A stretch of DNA of 64,000 nt from Polynucleobacter sp. MG-6-Vaara-E2 (GTDB taxonomy: Bacteria > Pseudomonadota > Gammaproteobacteria > Burkholderiales > Burkholderiaceae). Made by a program: the position numbers and the translations under genes. The stretch spans positions 868,001-932,000 of the forward strand of contig NZ_CP061303.1 of NCBI RefSeq assembly GCF_018687695.1, read 5' to 3'. Shown here in pieces: positions 56,260 to 64,000 of this stretch. Every line of letters begins with the position of its first letter. Position 1 is the stretch's first letter. The notes under the pieces are model-generated. The model was not told the DNA's origin, did not search any database, and saw only the letters and a program-made list of their open reading frames with translations.

Positions 56260-57375
56260 ATGTCAGGAAATACTTTAGGCCTTCTTTTTACTGTTACCAC
56301 TTTTGGTGAATCACACGGTCCGGCAATCGGAGTCGTAGTTGATGGTTGCCCACCAGGCATGCTCCTGAGCGAAGCAGACCTTCAAACAGATCTCGATCGA
56401 CGCAAGCCAGGCACCTCACGCCACGTTACTCAACGCAAAGAAGATGACAGGGTTGAAATCCTCTCGGGTGTTTTTGAGGGCAAGACCACTGGCGCACCAA
56501 TTGGCCTATTAATTCGCAATACTGATCAACGCAGCCAAGACTACGGCGATATTCTGCAAACATTCCGCCCTGGTCATGCGGATTACGCTTATCACCATAA
56601 ATATGGTTTGCGTGATCCACGTGGTGGAGGCCGTTCTTCTGCGCGACTAACTGCTCCTGTTGTGGCTGCAGCAGCAATTGCAAAAAAATGGCTTAAGCAA
56701 CAATATGGCACTGAGTTTTATGGCTACATGAGTCAGCTTGGTGAAATTGAGATTCCGTTTGTAGATGCATCTCACATTGAACAAAATCCATTCTTTGCGG
56801 CGAATGCGCAAATCATTCCGCAATTAGAAAGTTACATGGATGAGCTGCGTAAAGCAGGGGACTCTTGCGGAGCCAAAATTGAAGTGCGTGCTCAAAATGT
56901 TCCTTTTGGTCTTGGCGAGCCGCTATTCGATAAGTTAGATGCGGATATTGCGCACGCCATGATGGGTATTAATGCTGTTAAAGGCGTTGAGATCGGCGCA
57001 GGCTTTGAATCTGTCTCCCAACGTGGCAGCGAGCATGGTGATGAGCTGTTCCCCGATGGTTTTGCAACAAATCATTCTGGCGGCACTCTGGGTGGCATTA
57101 GCACCGGACAAGATCTTCGTGTCTCCATTGCGATCAAGCCTACTTCTAGCATCATGAGCCCGAAACAGTCTATTGATCTGAGTGGTAAACCGATTACCGT
57201 GCAAACCAAAGGTCGTCACGATCCTTGTGTTGGTATTCGTGCAACTCCAATAGCAGAGGCAATGTTGGCATTAGTGTTGATGGATCATGCACTGCGTCAT
57301 CGCGCACAATGCGCAGATGTCAAAGTAGATGTATCGCGGATTCCAGCGGCACGTCTCGGTTCCGCGCGCGATTAA
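56260..57375 (+). CDS. aroC: Chorismate synthase
   Basis: 371 aa; E. coli AroC has 361. It converts 5-enolpyruvylshikimate-3-phosphate to chorismate with reduced FMN, the branch point to aromatic amino acids and folate. Signatures are TFGESHGPAIGVVVDGCPPG (with catalytic His), RPGHADYAYHHKYGLRDPRG followed by GGRSSARLT, and RHDPCVGIRATPIAEAMLAL. Full length. The MFS gene follows 13 bp later. Confidence 0.97.
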   Translation: MSGNTLGLLFTVTTFGESHGPAIGVVVDGCPPGMLLSEADLQTDLDRRKPGTSRHVTQRKEDDRVEILSGVFEGKTTGAPIGLLIRNTDQRSQDYGDILQTFRPGHADYAYHHKYGLRDPRGGGRSSARLTAPVVAAAAIAKKWLKQQYGTEFYGYMSQLGEIEIPFVDASHIEQNPFFAANAQIIPQLESYMDELRKAGDSCGAKIEVRAQNVPFGLGEPLFDKLDADIAHAMMGINAVKGVEIGAGFESVSQRGSEHGDELFPDGFATNHSGGTLGGISTGQDLRVSIAIKPTSSIMSPKQSIDLSGKPITVQTKGRHDPCVGIRATPIAEAMLALVLMDHALRHRAQCADVKVDVSRIPAARLGSARD

Positions 57376-57388
57376 ACAGAAGAGCTAG

Positions 57389-58552
57389 ATGACGCCTGTG
57401 CTTCGCTGGGCCTTCGGGTCCTTTTTCTTTTTATATTTTGCTTATGTTGGCTTAGTTTCACCGTACGCAAGTTTATTCTTTTTAGAGCGCGGCTTTAATG
57501 TCATTGAGATTGCAGTACTCATGTCCATGCTGCAAATTACGCGCATTGTTGGACCCTTTAGCTGGGGTTGGCTCTCAGATTATTTATCCAATCGCATTGG
57601 CATCATTAGGGTCTGCGCCTGTCTTGCTGCTTTGGTCTTTCTATGCATCTTTTTCTTACATAGTTACATCAGTTTTTTTATTTGGATGTTTGTATTGCAC
57701 ACCATTCTCAGCAGCCAGATGCCTTTGGGTGAGACTGCGACTATTCACGCTTTATATAAAGACAATTCTTTTGATAAGCGCTATGGCCGATTGAGACTGT
57801 GGGGTTCTATAGGCTTTATTACAATGGTACTAGTAGCCGGTGAACTATTCCAACGCAAGGGCATTGAGCTCTACCCCTATGTGGGCGTTGTAGTGCTCTC
57901 TGCTTTGGCCTTAATGACTTTTTGCCTGCATGAACCCAAGATGGAACGTCGCAAAATGGTTAAGGGTGAACTACTTGCTGTCTTATTAAATCCTGATGTG
58001 CGCTGGTTTTTGGTTTCTGGCTTTTTTATGATCTTTGCGCATGCCTCCTTATATGTCTTCTATTCACTCTATTTGGCTGACCTGGGCTATGACAAATTTC
58101 AGATCGGACTCTTTTGGGCATTAGGAGTTGCTGCGGAAGTTCTATTCTTTTACTTCCAAAATAAAGTATTAGGCCGATTAGATGCTGAAGTGGTGCTACA
58201 AGGCGCCTTTGGCATCGGCGTAATCAGGTTTATTTTGATTGCATTCATGCCTATTACGTCTGTGCTGATTCTGGCGCAACTCATGCATGCTGCAACGTTT
58301 GCCGCGCATCACAGTGCAGCGACTAAATTATTACAACGATGGTTTACGGGACCTCTACAGGCAAGGGGGCAAGCCATCATGGCAACAGTATCGTATGGTT
58401 TAGGTGGAACTATTGGAGGCTTATGTGCTGGTTGGATTTGGGATTTATCGCAACCAAGAGATGTATTCGTGATGTCCGCATTTGCTTGCGGACTGGCGGG
58501 TATGGCGATTCAAAAGATGAGACCTCGCCACTACCCAGCCAGAAAAGATTAA
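57389..58552 (+). CDS. MFS transporter, HcaT-like
   Basis: 387 aa, 12 predicted helices. It belongs to the MFS-1-like group with PPP (3-phenylpropionate) transporter HcaT: N-terminal FGSFFFLYFAYVGLVSPYAS and LFFLERGFNVIEIAVLMSML, the loop WGWLSDYLSNRIG (motif A-like), PLGETATIHALYKD, and GRLRLWGSIGFI. Substrate unknown. Close spacing after aroC (13 bp) is conserved in related bacteria as far as I remember. Confidence 0.88.
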   Translation: MTPVLRWAFGSFFFLYFAYVGLVSPYASLFFLERGFNVIEIAVLMSMLQITRIVGPFSWGWLSDYLSNRIGIIRVCACLAALVFLCIFFLHSYISFFIWMFVLHTILSSQMPLGETATIHALYKDNSFDKRYGRLRLWGSIGFITMVLVAGELFQRKGIELYPYVGVVVLSALALMTFCLHEPKMERRKMVKGELLAVLLNPDVRWFLVSGFFMIFAHASLYVFYSLYLADLGYDKFQIGLFWALGVAAEVLFFYFQNKVLGRLDAEVVLQGAFGIGVIRFILIAFMPITSVLILAQLMHAATFAAHHSAATKLLQRWFTGPLQARGQAIMATVSYGLGGTIGGLCAGWIWDLSQPRDVFVMSAFACGLAGMAIQKMRPRHYPARKD

Positions 58553-58562
58553 TTCACTATGA

Positions 58563-59354
58563 TTACTGAATTTTTGCTTTAGCGCGTAACTTTTGCATCA
58601 TTTCTGAAAACTTCGCCTTTTGCCAATTTTGATCTGAAGCAATCATTTGTTTGAGTTGGGCTTTGAGTTCATCAAAGCTGGGCGCCTTCATATCACGAGA
58701 ATCCATCATCTTAATAACGTGCCAACCAAACTGAGATTTCACTGGTTTGTCGGTAACTTGACCTGGCTTGAGTTGCACCATCGCTTTAGAAAACTCGGGC
58801 ACTAAAGACTTTTCGGTAACCCAGCCCAAATCACCACCACTTGGGGCAGAGCCAGGATCTTTTGATTTTGCTTTAGCAATCTCTTCAAAATTACTGCCAG
58901 CCTTCAATTGAGCAATGATGGCTTTAGCGTCAGATTCCTTCTCAACCAGAATATGCTCAACATGGTATTCCTTGCCGGTGTATTGGGCTTTAACAGACTC
59001 ATAAGCTACTTTTAGTTCTGCTTCTGTGACACCTTCTTTTTCAACATAATCTTCGAAAACAGCCGCAACCAAAATACCCACACGGGATTGTTCTAGCTGT
59101 TCACGTACGGATTCCTTTTGAGTCACGCCACGCTTATCAGCTTCTTGCAGGATCAGTTCTTTAGTAACAAGCATCTCGCGAGCTTGATCCCGCACTTGAG
59201 GGTTGTCTGGCTGACCAGATTTTTGAACTAGCCTATCTAGCTGTGCCTTAGGAATAGCTTTGCCATTCACAATCACTGCGTTTTGAGCAAAGGTTGGCGC
59301 TGAAATAAGGATAGAAGCAATGCCCACGAAAATAAGATGACGGGTTTTTAACAT
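58563..59354 (-). CDS. Periplasmic parvulin-type peptidyl-prolyl isomerase
   Basis: 263 aa with a signal peptide (cleaved after PTFAQ, about residue 24). An N-terminal SurA-like helical part (about 25-125) precedes a parvulin domain (about 130-225: YHVEHILVEKESDAKAIIAQ, KSKDPGSAPSGGDLGWV, PGQVTDKPVKSQFGWHVIKM). It assists folding of exported proteins. C-terminal ~35 residues are helical and basic. Typical neighbours (bolA, yciB) follow upstream on the same strand, with 46 bp between. Confidence 0.93.
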   Translation of the reverse strand: MLKTRHLIFVGIASILISAPTFAQNAVIVNGKAIPKAQLDRLVQKSGQPDNPQVRDQAREMLVTKELILQEADKRGVTQKESVREQLEQSRVGILVAAVFEDYVEKEGVTEAELKVAYESVKAQYTGKEYHVEHILVEKESDAKAIIAQLKAGSNFEEIAKAKSKDPGSAPSGGDLGWVTEKSLVPEFSKAMVQLKPGQVTDKPVKSQFGWHVIKMMDSRDMKAPSFDELKAQLKQMIASDQNWQKAKFSEMMQKLRAKAKIQ

Positions 59355-59400
59355 GATCGCAATCGATTAAAAGTAATGAACTTCTAGAGTGTAAAGCAGG

Positions 59401-59685
59401 CTATAAGCCCGCCTCCCCAGGAGTTAGGGCAGAAATCGTTAAAGCATGAATTTCCTTAGGAATATGGCGATTTAGAGCGGCATAAATTGCTCGATGACGG
59501 GCTACAGAGTTCATCCCCTCAAACTCGGGGGCAATAATGCTTAGCTTAAAGTGGCCGCCGCCACTTGCAGCCCCTGCATGACCGGCATGTAGGTGACTTT
59601 CATCTTCTATCAAGAGTTTTTTGATAGAAAAGGCTTTATTTAAGTCTTCTTGAAACAGTGCAATACGCTCTTGATTGATGCTCAT
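59401..59685 (-). CDS. BolA family protein
   Basis: 94 aa. BolA/IbaG fold with KLSIIAPEFEGMNSVARHRA followed by IYAALNRHIPKEIHALTISA; the FxGxxxxxRHRxIY core is complete. These proteins bind [2Fe-2S] clusters with monothiol glutaredoxins and affect iron status or transcription. An inserted Gly/His-rich loop (HAGHAGAASGGGHFK) might add metal ligands. Overlaps yciB by 4 bp. Confidence 0.93.
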   Translation of the reverse strand: MSINQERIALFQEDLNKAFSIKKLLIEDESHLHAGHAGAASGGGHFKLSIIAPEFEGMNSVARHRAIYAALNRHIPKEIHALTISALTPGEAGL

Positions 59686-60245
59686 TCCTGCGGATGCTCC
59701 ATATGCCTAGACAACCAAATACCTTGAATAATCACAAATGCAATCAACAATCCTGTGCTGCCAAAGAGCTTAAAGTTCACCCAGGTCTCTTCGGAATATT
59801 CAAAAGCGATATAAAGATTGAGGGCGCCCATGAAGAAAAAGAATCCTGCCCAGGCAAAATTGAGCTGACGCCATACAGAGTGTGAATGCTCGGCTTTGAG
59901 GGTAACTTGTTTACCCATCAGAACCTGAATCCAATTTTTATTAAAGAACTGTGCACTAATTAGTAGAGCACCAGAGAAAAGCCAATAAAGTGCGGTTGGC
60001 TTTAGCTGAATAAATGTTTTGTCATGCAAGAAGATGGTTAGGCTACCGAAGACCACAATCATGGCCAAGCTCACCCATTGCATCGCATCAATCTTGCGGT
60101 GACGGTAATAGACCCACAAGATTTGGCCAATTGTCGCAACCATTGCCACAATAGTCGCCGTGTAGATATCGCCAAGCTTGAAGGCGATAAAGAACAAAAT
60201 AATAGGGAAGAGATCAAATAGAAATTTCATAAAAGGATTATCCAA
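59682..60245 (-). CDS. yciB: Inner-membrane-spanning protein YciB (septation protein A)
   Basis: 187 aa, five predicted membrane helices. Family blocks are MKFLFDLFPIILFFIAFKLG and TALYWLFSGALLISAQFFNK, with HSVWRQLNFAWAGFFFFMGA and WVNFKLFGSTGLLIAFVIIQ near the C-terminus. Linked to cell envelope and septation; exact role is unknown. Also called ispA/ispZ in older annotations. It lies between msrB (29 bp) and bolA (4 bp overlap). Confidence 0.95.
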   Translation of the reverse strand: MDNPFMKFLFDLFPIILFFIAFKLGDIYTATIVAMVATIGQILWVYYRHRKIDAMQWVSLAMIVVFGSLTIFLHDKTFIQLKPTALYWLFSGALLISAQFFNKNWIQVLMGKQVTLKAEHSHSVWRQLNFAWAGFFFFMGALNLYIAFEYSEETWVNFKLFGSTGLLIAFVIIQGIWLSRHMEHPQE

Positions 60246-60274
60246 CTATTTCTCATGGTCACAGAAAGCGGTAA

Positions 60275-60685
60275 TCAACCCTTTTGGTTTAGCTGGGCAT
60301 TGTTGCTAGGCTCAAAGCTCAGTGAGGCAGAGTTGATGCAGTAGCGCAACCCTGTCGGCATTGGTCCATCATCAAATACATGCCCCAAGTGAGCATCGCA
60401 ATTAGCGCAGCGCACCTCAGTACGAATCATTCCGTGTGAAGTATCTTTGATTTCTTTGATGGTGGACTCATTTTCAGGGGCGTTATAACTTGGCCAACCA
60501 CATCCCGCATCGAATTTTGTCTCAGATAAGAAAAGGGGGGTGCCACAACAAACGCAAGAGTAACGGCCCTTATCCCAGTGATCCCAGAATTTTCCAGAAA
60601 AAGGATGTTCAGTCGCCGCTTCTCGAGTAACTCGGTATTCAATATCAGTGAGTGTTTGTTTATATTCTTCGTCTGTTTTTTTCAT
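60275..60685 (-). CDS. msrB: Peptide-methionine (R)-S-oxide reductase
   Basis: 136 aa. It reduces the R form of methionine sulfoxide in proteins. Structural zinc is bound by CVCCG and CANCD pairs (CxxC); catalytic Cys is in GLRYCINSASLSF, and the conserved CGWPSY block is present. The resolving-Cys position of E. coli MsrB lies in the CGWPS loop (Cys). No MsrA fusion. msrB-yciB-bolA-parvulin is a common betaproteobacterial order. Confidence 0.96.
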   Translation of the reverse strand: MKKTDEEYKQTLTDIEYRVTREAATEHPFSGKFWDHWDKGRYSCVCCGTPLFLSETKFDAGCGWPSYNAPENESTIKEIKDTSHGMIRTEVRCANCDAHLGHVFDDGPMPTGLRYCINSASLSFEPSNNAQLNQKG

Positions 60686-60718
60686 ATTTGCTCCACAGTA
60701 TGTATTTAGACTCGATCT

Positions 60719-62185
60719 TTAAGATGAGCAACTCACCTCTACCTTTTCAAAATCTGGTGGAGGAGGTATAGCATATTGCTCATGTGCCGACTGCTCATCA
60801 TAGGGCTTACTCAGTATTTCCAGAAGTGTATTAATTTCTGAGAAATCATGTTGCTTAGCTTTATCGATAGCAACTTGTGCCAAATGATTGCGCAAAATGT
60901 ATTTAGGATTTATCAAGTCCATGGCCATTTTTCTAGAGCGATCTTGGCTAGACTCTTCTTTAAGCCGAATGAGGTAGTCTGTAAACCACTGATCAATACT
61001 ATCGCGATCCACAAAGTGTTCTCGCAGACTAATCTGTTGGACAATTTGATCTTGACGAACAGCGCCCAGTTGCCTAAAAAAGTGGGTGAAATCGACCTTG
61101 GAATCGTGCATTGCCTGCAATAAGCGTTCGATCAATCGAATATCACCTTCTTTTTCGCTTGTAAAACCCAGCTTTTGCCTAAAAAGAGATTGCCAAGCCT
61201 TGGCATAGGTTATGGGAAAAGTCTCTAATGCTTCGCGCAATAAAGACTGTGCCTTCTGTTCATCATGCGTTAGCTCTAGAAGTGGCAAAAAGCCGCTGGC
61301 AAGACAAGCCATATTCCAGTGCATGATTTGTGGCTGACGATGATATGCATATCGACCTCCTTGATCACTGTGATTGCAAATATGGTCAATCTCAAACTGA
61401 TCTAGGAATCCAAAGGGACCATAGTCCATCGTTAGACCCAATACGCTGATGTTGTCACTATTGAGAACTCCATGACAAAAGCCAACGGCTTGCCATTGAG
61501 CTACTAAAATGGCGTTGCGCTCACAAATACGTTTGAATAATTCTAAATAAGGCTCTGCATCACTCTGGCACTCTGGGTAATAATCCTTAATTAATATGTC
61601 CGACAGCTCCTTGATTCGAACTACGTTTTGTAACGATGCATAGTGTTCAAAATGACCAACACGAAGAAAGCTAGGTGCTAGCCGCGTACAAACAGCGGCA
61701 GTTTCGATAGTTTCTCGTCTTACAGGAAGCTCGGAGCCAACAATGGCGAGTGCTCGTGTCGTTGGAATACCCAAGGCATGCATTGCTTCACTACATAAGA
61801 ACTCTCGTATGGAAGAGCGCAGGACAGCGCGACCATCACCCATGCGGGAATACATCGTTTTTCCTGCGCCTTTCAATTGCAACTCTTGACCATTCATCTC
61901 GCCAAGCAAAATTGCTCTGCCATCACCCAATTGACCTGCCCACACACCAAATTGATGGCCGCTGTATGCAGTGGAAATTGGTTTGTGGAATTGCTGTTGA
62001 TTGGTAGTCAACGAATTTCCCGCCAAGACTTCTAACCAGGCAGGATCGGATGGTAATCCATCGCTATTGAGCTCTAATCCAATGAGCTTCGCAGCGGCAG
62101 GAGAAAATGCCACCCAATAAGGATTGGGAATTGGGCTAGGGTGGGTTATCTGACAGGCGTCATCGCCGCTTAAGGTAAAGGCCAT
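60719..62185 (-). CDS. selO: Protein adenylyltransferase SelO (YdiU)
   Basis: 488 aa, close to E. coli YdiU (478). It is a pseudokinase-fold enzyme that transfers AMP to Ser/Thr/Tyr of proteins, including redox proteins. Blocks are YSGHQFGVWAGQLGDGRAIL, KGAGKTMYSRMGDGRAVLRS and CHGVLNSDNISVLGLTMDYG followed by PFGFLDQF (metal Asn/Asp). The C-terminus is VSCSS with an ordinary Cys codon (TGC) where eukaryotic relatives have selenocysteine. Lies 33 bp upstream of msrB on the same strand, a repeated association of two thiol-stress genes. Confidence 0.95.
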   Translation of the reverse strand: MAFTLSGDDACQITHPSPIPNPYWVAFSPAAAKLIGLELNSDGLPSDPAWLEVLAGNSLTTNQQQFHKPISTAYSGHQFGVWAGQLGDGRAILLGEMNGQELQLKGAGKTMYSRMGDGRAVLRSSIREFLCSEAMHALGIPTTRALAIVGSELPVRRETIETAAVCTRLAPSFLRVGHFEHYASLQNVVRIKELSDILIKDYYPECQSDAEPYLELFKRICERNAILVAQWQAVGFCHGVLNSDNISVLGLTMDYGPFGFLDQFEIDHICNHSDQGGRYAYHRQPQIMHWNMACLASGFLPLLELTHDEQKAQSLLREALETFPITYAKAWQSLFRQKLGFTSEKEGDIRLIERLLQAMHDSKVDFTHFFRQLGAVRQDQIVQQISLREHFVDRDSIDQWFTDYLIRLKEESSQDRSRKMAMDLINPKYILRNHLAQVAIDKAKQHDFSEINTLLEILSKPYDEQSAHEQYAIPPPPDFEKVEVSCSS

Positions 62186-62239
62186 CAGACTATTCTAGGT
62201 GTATTCCCAAAATGGTGCTGAAGCCTCTAAAATTGAAAT

Positions 62240-62722
62240 ATGAACAAACAAGTCCAAATTAATCCGCAAACTCAATTAGCCAATTTAGGCGAGGAATTAA
62301 ATGTTCCCTTTCTAAAACTCTTAGGTGTTCGCTTCCTGAGCGCAGAGATGGGCAAAGGGGAAATTCTTCTCGCAATCAAGCCTGAACATACCAATACTTG
62401 GGCAGTTGCACACGGCGGTGTTTTGTTGACTTTGATGGACGTGGCAATGGCTGTAGCTGCACGTTCGGGCGACCCCAGCGACCGCAGCGTAGTCACGATT
62501 GAGTTAAAAAACAACTTTATGCAAGCTGCTAATGGTGTATTGCGCGTTAAGGCAGATACCGTTCGCAGAACCGCGACAATGGCTTTTTGTGAGGCCAAAC
62601 TCTACAACGATCAAGGTGAAGTATGTTGCATGGCGACAGGAACCTTTCAGTTCATTAAGCGCCTGCCGACCCGAGATGCAAAAGGGGACCGTGTTGTGAA
62701 CGAAGATCTTCGTTCAGACTAA
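62240..62722 (+). CDS. PaaI-family thioesterase
   Basis: 160 aa hotdog-fold enzyme. The active-site helix region TWAVAHGGVLLTLMDVAMAV and the strand NNFMQAANGVLRVKADTVRR fit the PaaI/acyl-CoA thioesterase group. It hydrolyses acyl-CoA thioesters; substrate unknown. Divergent from selO (54 bp between starts) and convergent with the NRDE gene, 18 bp away; no terminator was seen in that gap. Confidence 0.9.
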   Translation: MNKQVQINPQTQLANLGEELNVPFLKLLGVRFLSAEMGKGEILLAIKPEHTNTWAVAHGGVLLTLMDVAMAVAARSGDPSDRSVVTIELKNNFMQAANGVLRVKADTVRRTATMAFCEAKLYNDQGEVCCMATGTFQFIKRLPTRDAKGDRVVNEDLRSD

Positions 62723-62740
62723 CTCAAGTTACCTGCGTTT

Positions 62741-63598
62741 TTAAACAGACAGGTTTGATCCTGGCGCAGTACTTAGTGCGCCCGTAATGACGTCGTGGCC
62801 AACGGTACCGCTTGCATCAAAACGTCGCTCCACCATTTCAAATTGACCATCTTTACGCACCCTGAGCACTGTGCTGGAACGGGTGCCGTAAGAGGGGGTC
62901 TTAATAAATGCAGGGGAGAGCGCTTTTTCCCACTCTTTGCTAACTCCCGTGCTAGGCAATTCATGATCGCTGGCATGGTGGGTATCGGCCAAAACTTTAA
63001 GATATTGGTCCGCGCTCTTGAGTTGACCATGATCCATTGCTAATACCTGAGCAAAGGCGGCAACCCGATGATTTACCTTGGGCCATGGGGTATCAAGCAT
63101 GGCATTGGATAACCCGTATACACCTGGTGACAGGGGCTGATGCGGAAACACTTTACGAGGGCGGATATTTTGACCCATCAAGATCCGATTACTCACCCAG
63201 TGCATCTCCGCATTTGCAGGATCGCTAAGGTCTGCCATTAATAAATTAAAGCCGTTGTAGTGAGAAAAGCGCTTCGAGTTTTCTTCAACAAATGAAGTTG
63301 GCTTATCTTTGCTTGTTAAATACATCAAAGATAATTCGCCGCGAGTTCTGGCATCTGGATTTTTTTCGCTTGGCGCACGAACGTTTGTAAGGGCGGCAAA
63401 CTTTCCTGTTTTGGTAAAACCTAACCAAGTACCAGGGCTACCCAAAACATCTGCGCGATCTCTGCCCGCCAAGACATGAGGATGCTCTGGCCAATAAGCG
63501 AGACCTTCGGTATCACGCTCATAAAACTCATCGCGATTAGCTGCAACGACTAATGAATAGTCGGGATGCGAATTCCATGCGAAGAGAATGAGGCACAT
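62741..63598 (-). CDS. NRDE (TANGO2-like) family protein
   Basis: 285 aa. The N-terminal Cys2 (MCLILFAW) and the NRDE motif at residues 21-24 (VVAANRDEFYERDT), then LGFTKTGKFAALTNVR and YGLSNAMLDTPWPKV, identify the TANGO2/NRDE family. The Ntn-hydrolase-like start with Cys2 is conserved. Human TANGO2 has been linked to lipid and heme handling; the bacterial role is unclear. It is 23 bp downstream of ygfZ on the same strand. Confidence 0.93.
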   Translation of the reverse strand: MCLILFAWNSHPDYSLVVAANRDEFYERDTEGLAYWPEHPHVLAGRDRADVLGSPGTWLGFTKTGKFAALTNVRAPSEKNPDARTRGELSLMYLTSKDKPTSFVEENSKRFSHYNGFNLLMADLSDPANAEMHWVSNRILMGQNIRPRKVFPHQPLSPGVYGLSNAMLDTPWPKVNHRVAAFAQVLAMDHGQLKSADQYLKVLADTHHASDHELPSTGVSKEWEKALSPAFIKTPSYGTRSSTVLRVRKDGQFEMVERRFDASGTVGHDVITGALSTAPGSNLSV

Positions 63599-63621
63599 AA
63601 AGGAGGGTAGTTATTCTGGAT

Positions 63622-64000
63622 TTAGATTTCGATTAAAGGGTAGGGCAATGCGTCTATTTTTAACACAGGTCCTTGAGCACTTCCTAACCGAATTTCACCC
63701 TTTTCTAGCGCTTCCAACTTGCATTCCACCTGTAAATCCAGCCGATTTAAGTCTTGTGCGCTTGGGGACGATAAAACCACCATTCCAGCTGGTTGACTCG
63801 GGTCCAAGCTATGAAATAACTCTGTTCCTGGACCAAAGAGGCCTAGATCAGCGGCTCTATCGGTATGAGCTAAAAAAAGACGTCTTTTAATTACGCCGCG
63901 ATATTGGCTGCGAGCGACAATTTCTTGACCTGGATAACATCCTTTTTTGAAATCCACTCCGGCAACAGATTCAAAATTAATCATTTGCGGAACAAACTGT
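63622..64000 (-). CDS. ygfZ: Folate-binding protein YgfZ, C-terminal part (gene continues beyond window)
   Basis: The frame is open to the right edge (QFVPQ precedes Met at 63984), so about 125 C-terminal codons are visible and the start is outside. The diagnostic motif KGCYPGQEIVARSQYRG, containing the essential Cys, is intact. YgfZ is a GcvT-like tetrahydrofolate-binding protein that helps assemble or repair Fe-S clusters in proteins such as MiaB. Likely co-transcribed with the downstream NRDE gene. Confidence 0.93.
   Translation of the reverse strand, partial: QFVPQMINFESVAGVDFKKGCYPGQEIVARSQYRGVIKRRLFLAHTDRAADLGLFGPGTELFHSLDPSQPAGMVVLSSPSAQDLNRLDLQVECKLEALEKGEIRLGSAQGPVLKIDALPYPLIEI

Noticed and set aside
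60719..60745. Selenocysteine at the SelO C-terminus
   Set aside because: The C-terminal VSCSS uses a normal TGC codon followed by a TAA stop.

Overview
The window looks like a free-living betaproteobacterium of the Burkholderiaceae, most likely a Polynucleobacter. I infer this from the moderate base composition, dense coding, and the gene order carA-carB-greA-DUF4149-yhbY-rlmE-ftsH-folP-glmM, which I recall as typical of Burkholderiales. No database search was possible. I see no insertion sequence, prophage, CRISPR array or origin. The window carries two tRNA genes (Pro-TGG, Arg-TCT) and about 70 protein genes; the two terminal genes (an RND efflux permease and ygfZ) are cut by the window edges.

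Layout: 0-2.7 kb, an RND efflux pair on the minus strand. 2.8-8.2 kb, rnhA, a YafS-like methyltransferase, gloB, mltD (the same neighbourhood as in E. coli) and a propionyl-CoA synthetase. 8.4-19.7 kb, core genes: carAB, greA, yhbY, rlmE, ftsH, folP, glmM. 19.7-44.5 kb, a long phosphate-centred region. 44.5-47 kb, a ZnuD-like TonB receptor with a small secreted partner. 47-50.6 kb, tRNAs and a glutamate/aspartate ABC importer. 50.6-64 kb, mixed housekeeping: a lipoprotein interrupted by a stop codon, a fluoroacetate-dehalogenase-like hydrolase, an FAD-linked oxidase, wrbA, yihY, a CBS protein, aroC, an MFS transporter, a parvulin, bolA, yciB, msrB, selO, a thioesterase, an NRDE protein and ygfZ.

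The most interesting part is the phosphate region. It holds pstSCAB-phoU-phoB-phoR, a secreted phosphoesterase operon, alkaline phosphatase, exopolyphosphatase, PPK2 polyphosphate kinase with a CYTH protein, arsenate reductase and two MgtC-type proteins. It also holds what I read as a complete phospholipid-replacement set: a PlcP-type phospholipase C, a diacylglycerol glycosyltransferase (Agt), diacylglycerol kinase, and the OlsB and OlsA-like enzymes of ornithine-lipid synthesis. I found Pho-box-like sites (two 7-mers, 4-bp spacer) upstream of the phosphoesterase operon, pstS, phoA, ppk2 and plcP/olsA, with a weaker one before ppx. Three share the decamer AAAGCGTCAY. The inferred logic is that PhoR/PhoB sense low phosphate, raise uptake and scavenging, mobilise polyphosphate, and swap membrane phospholipids for glycolipids and ornithine lipids.

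Other catches are a cis-CaaD-type tautomerase that keeps the catalytic residues I recall except Pro1 (Ala here), a lipoprotein gene whose frame continues after a TAA into an EF-hand-like segment, two tiny coupled ORFs with good ribosome sites, and a small protein whose poly-lysine tail is antisense to the U-tract of the phoR terminator.
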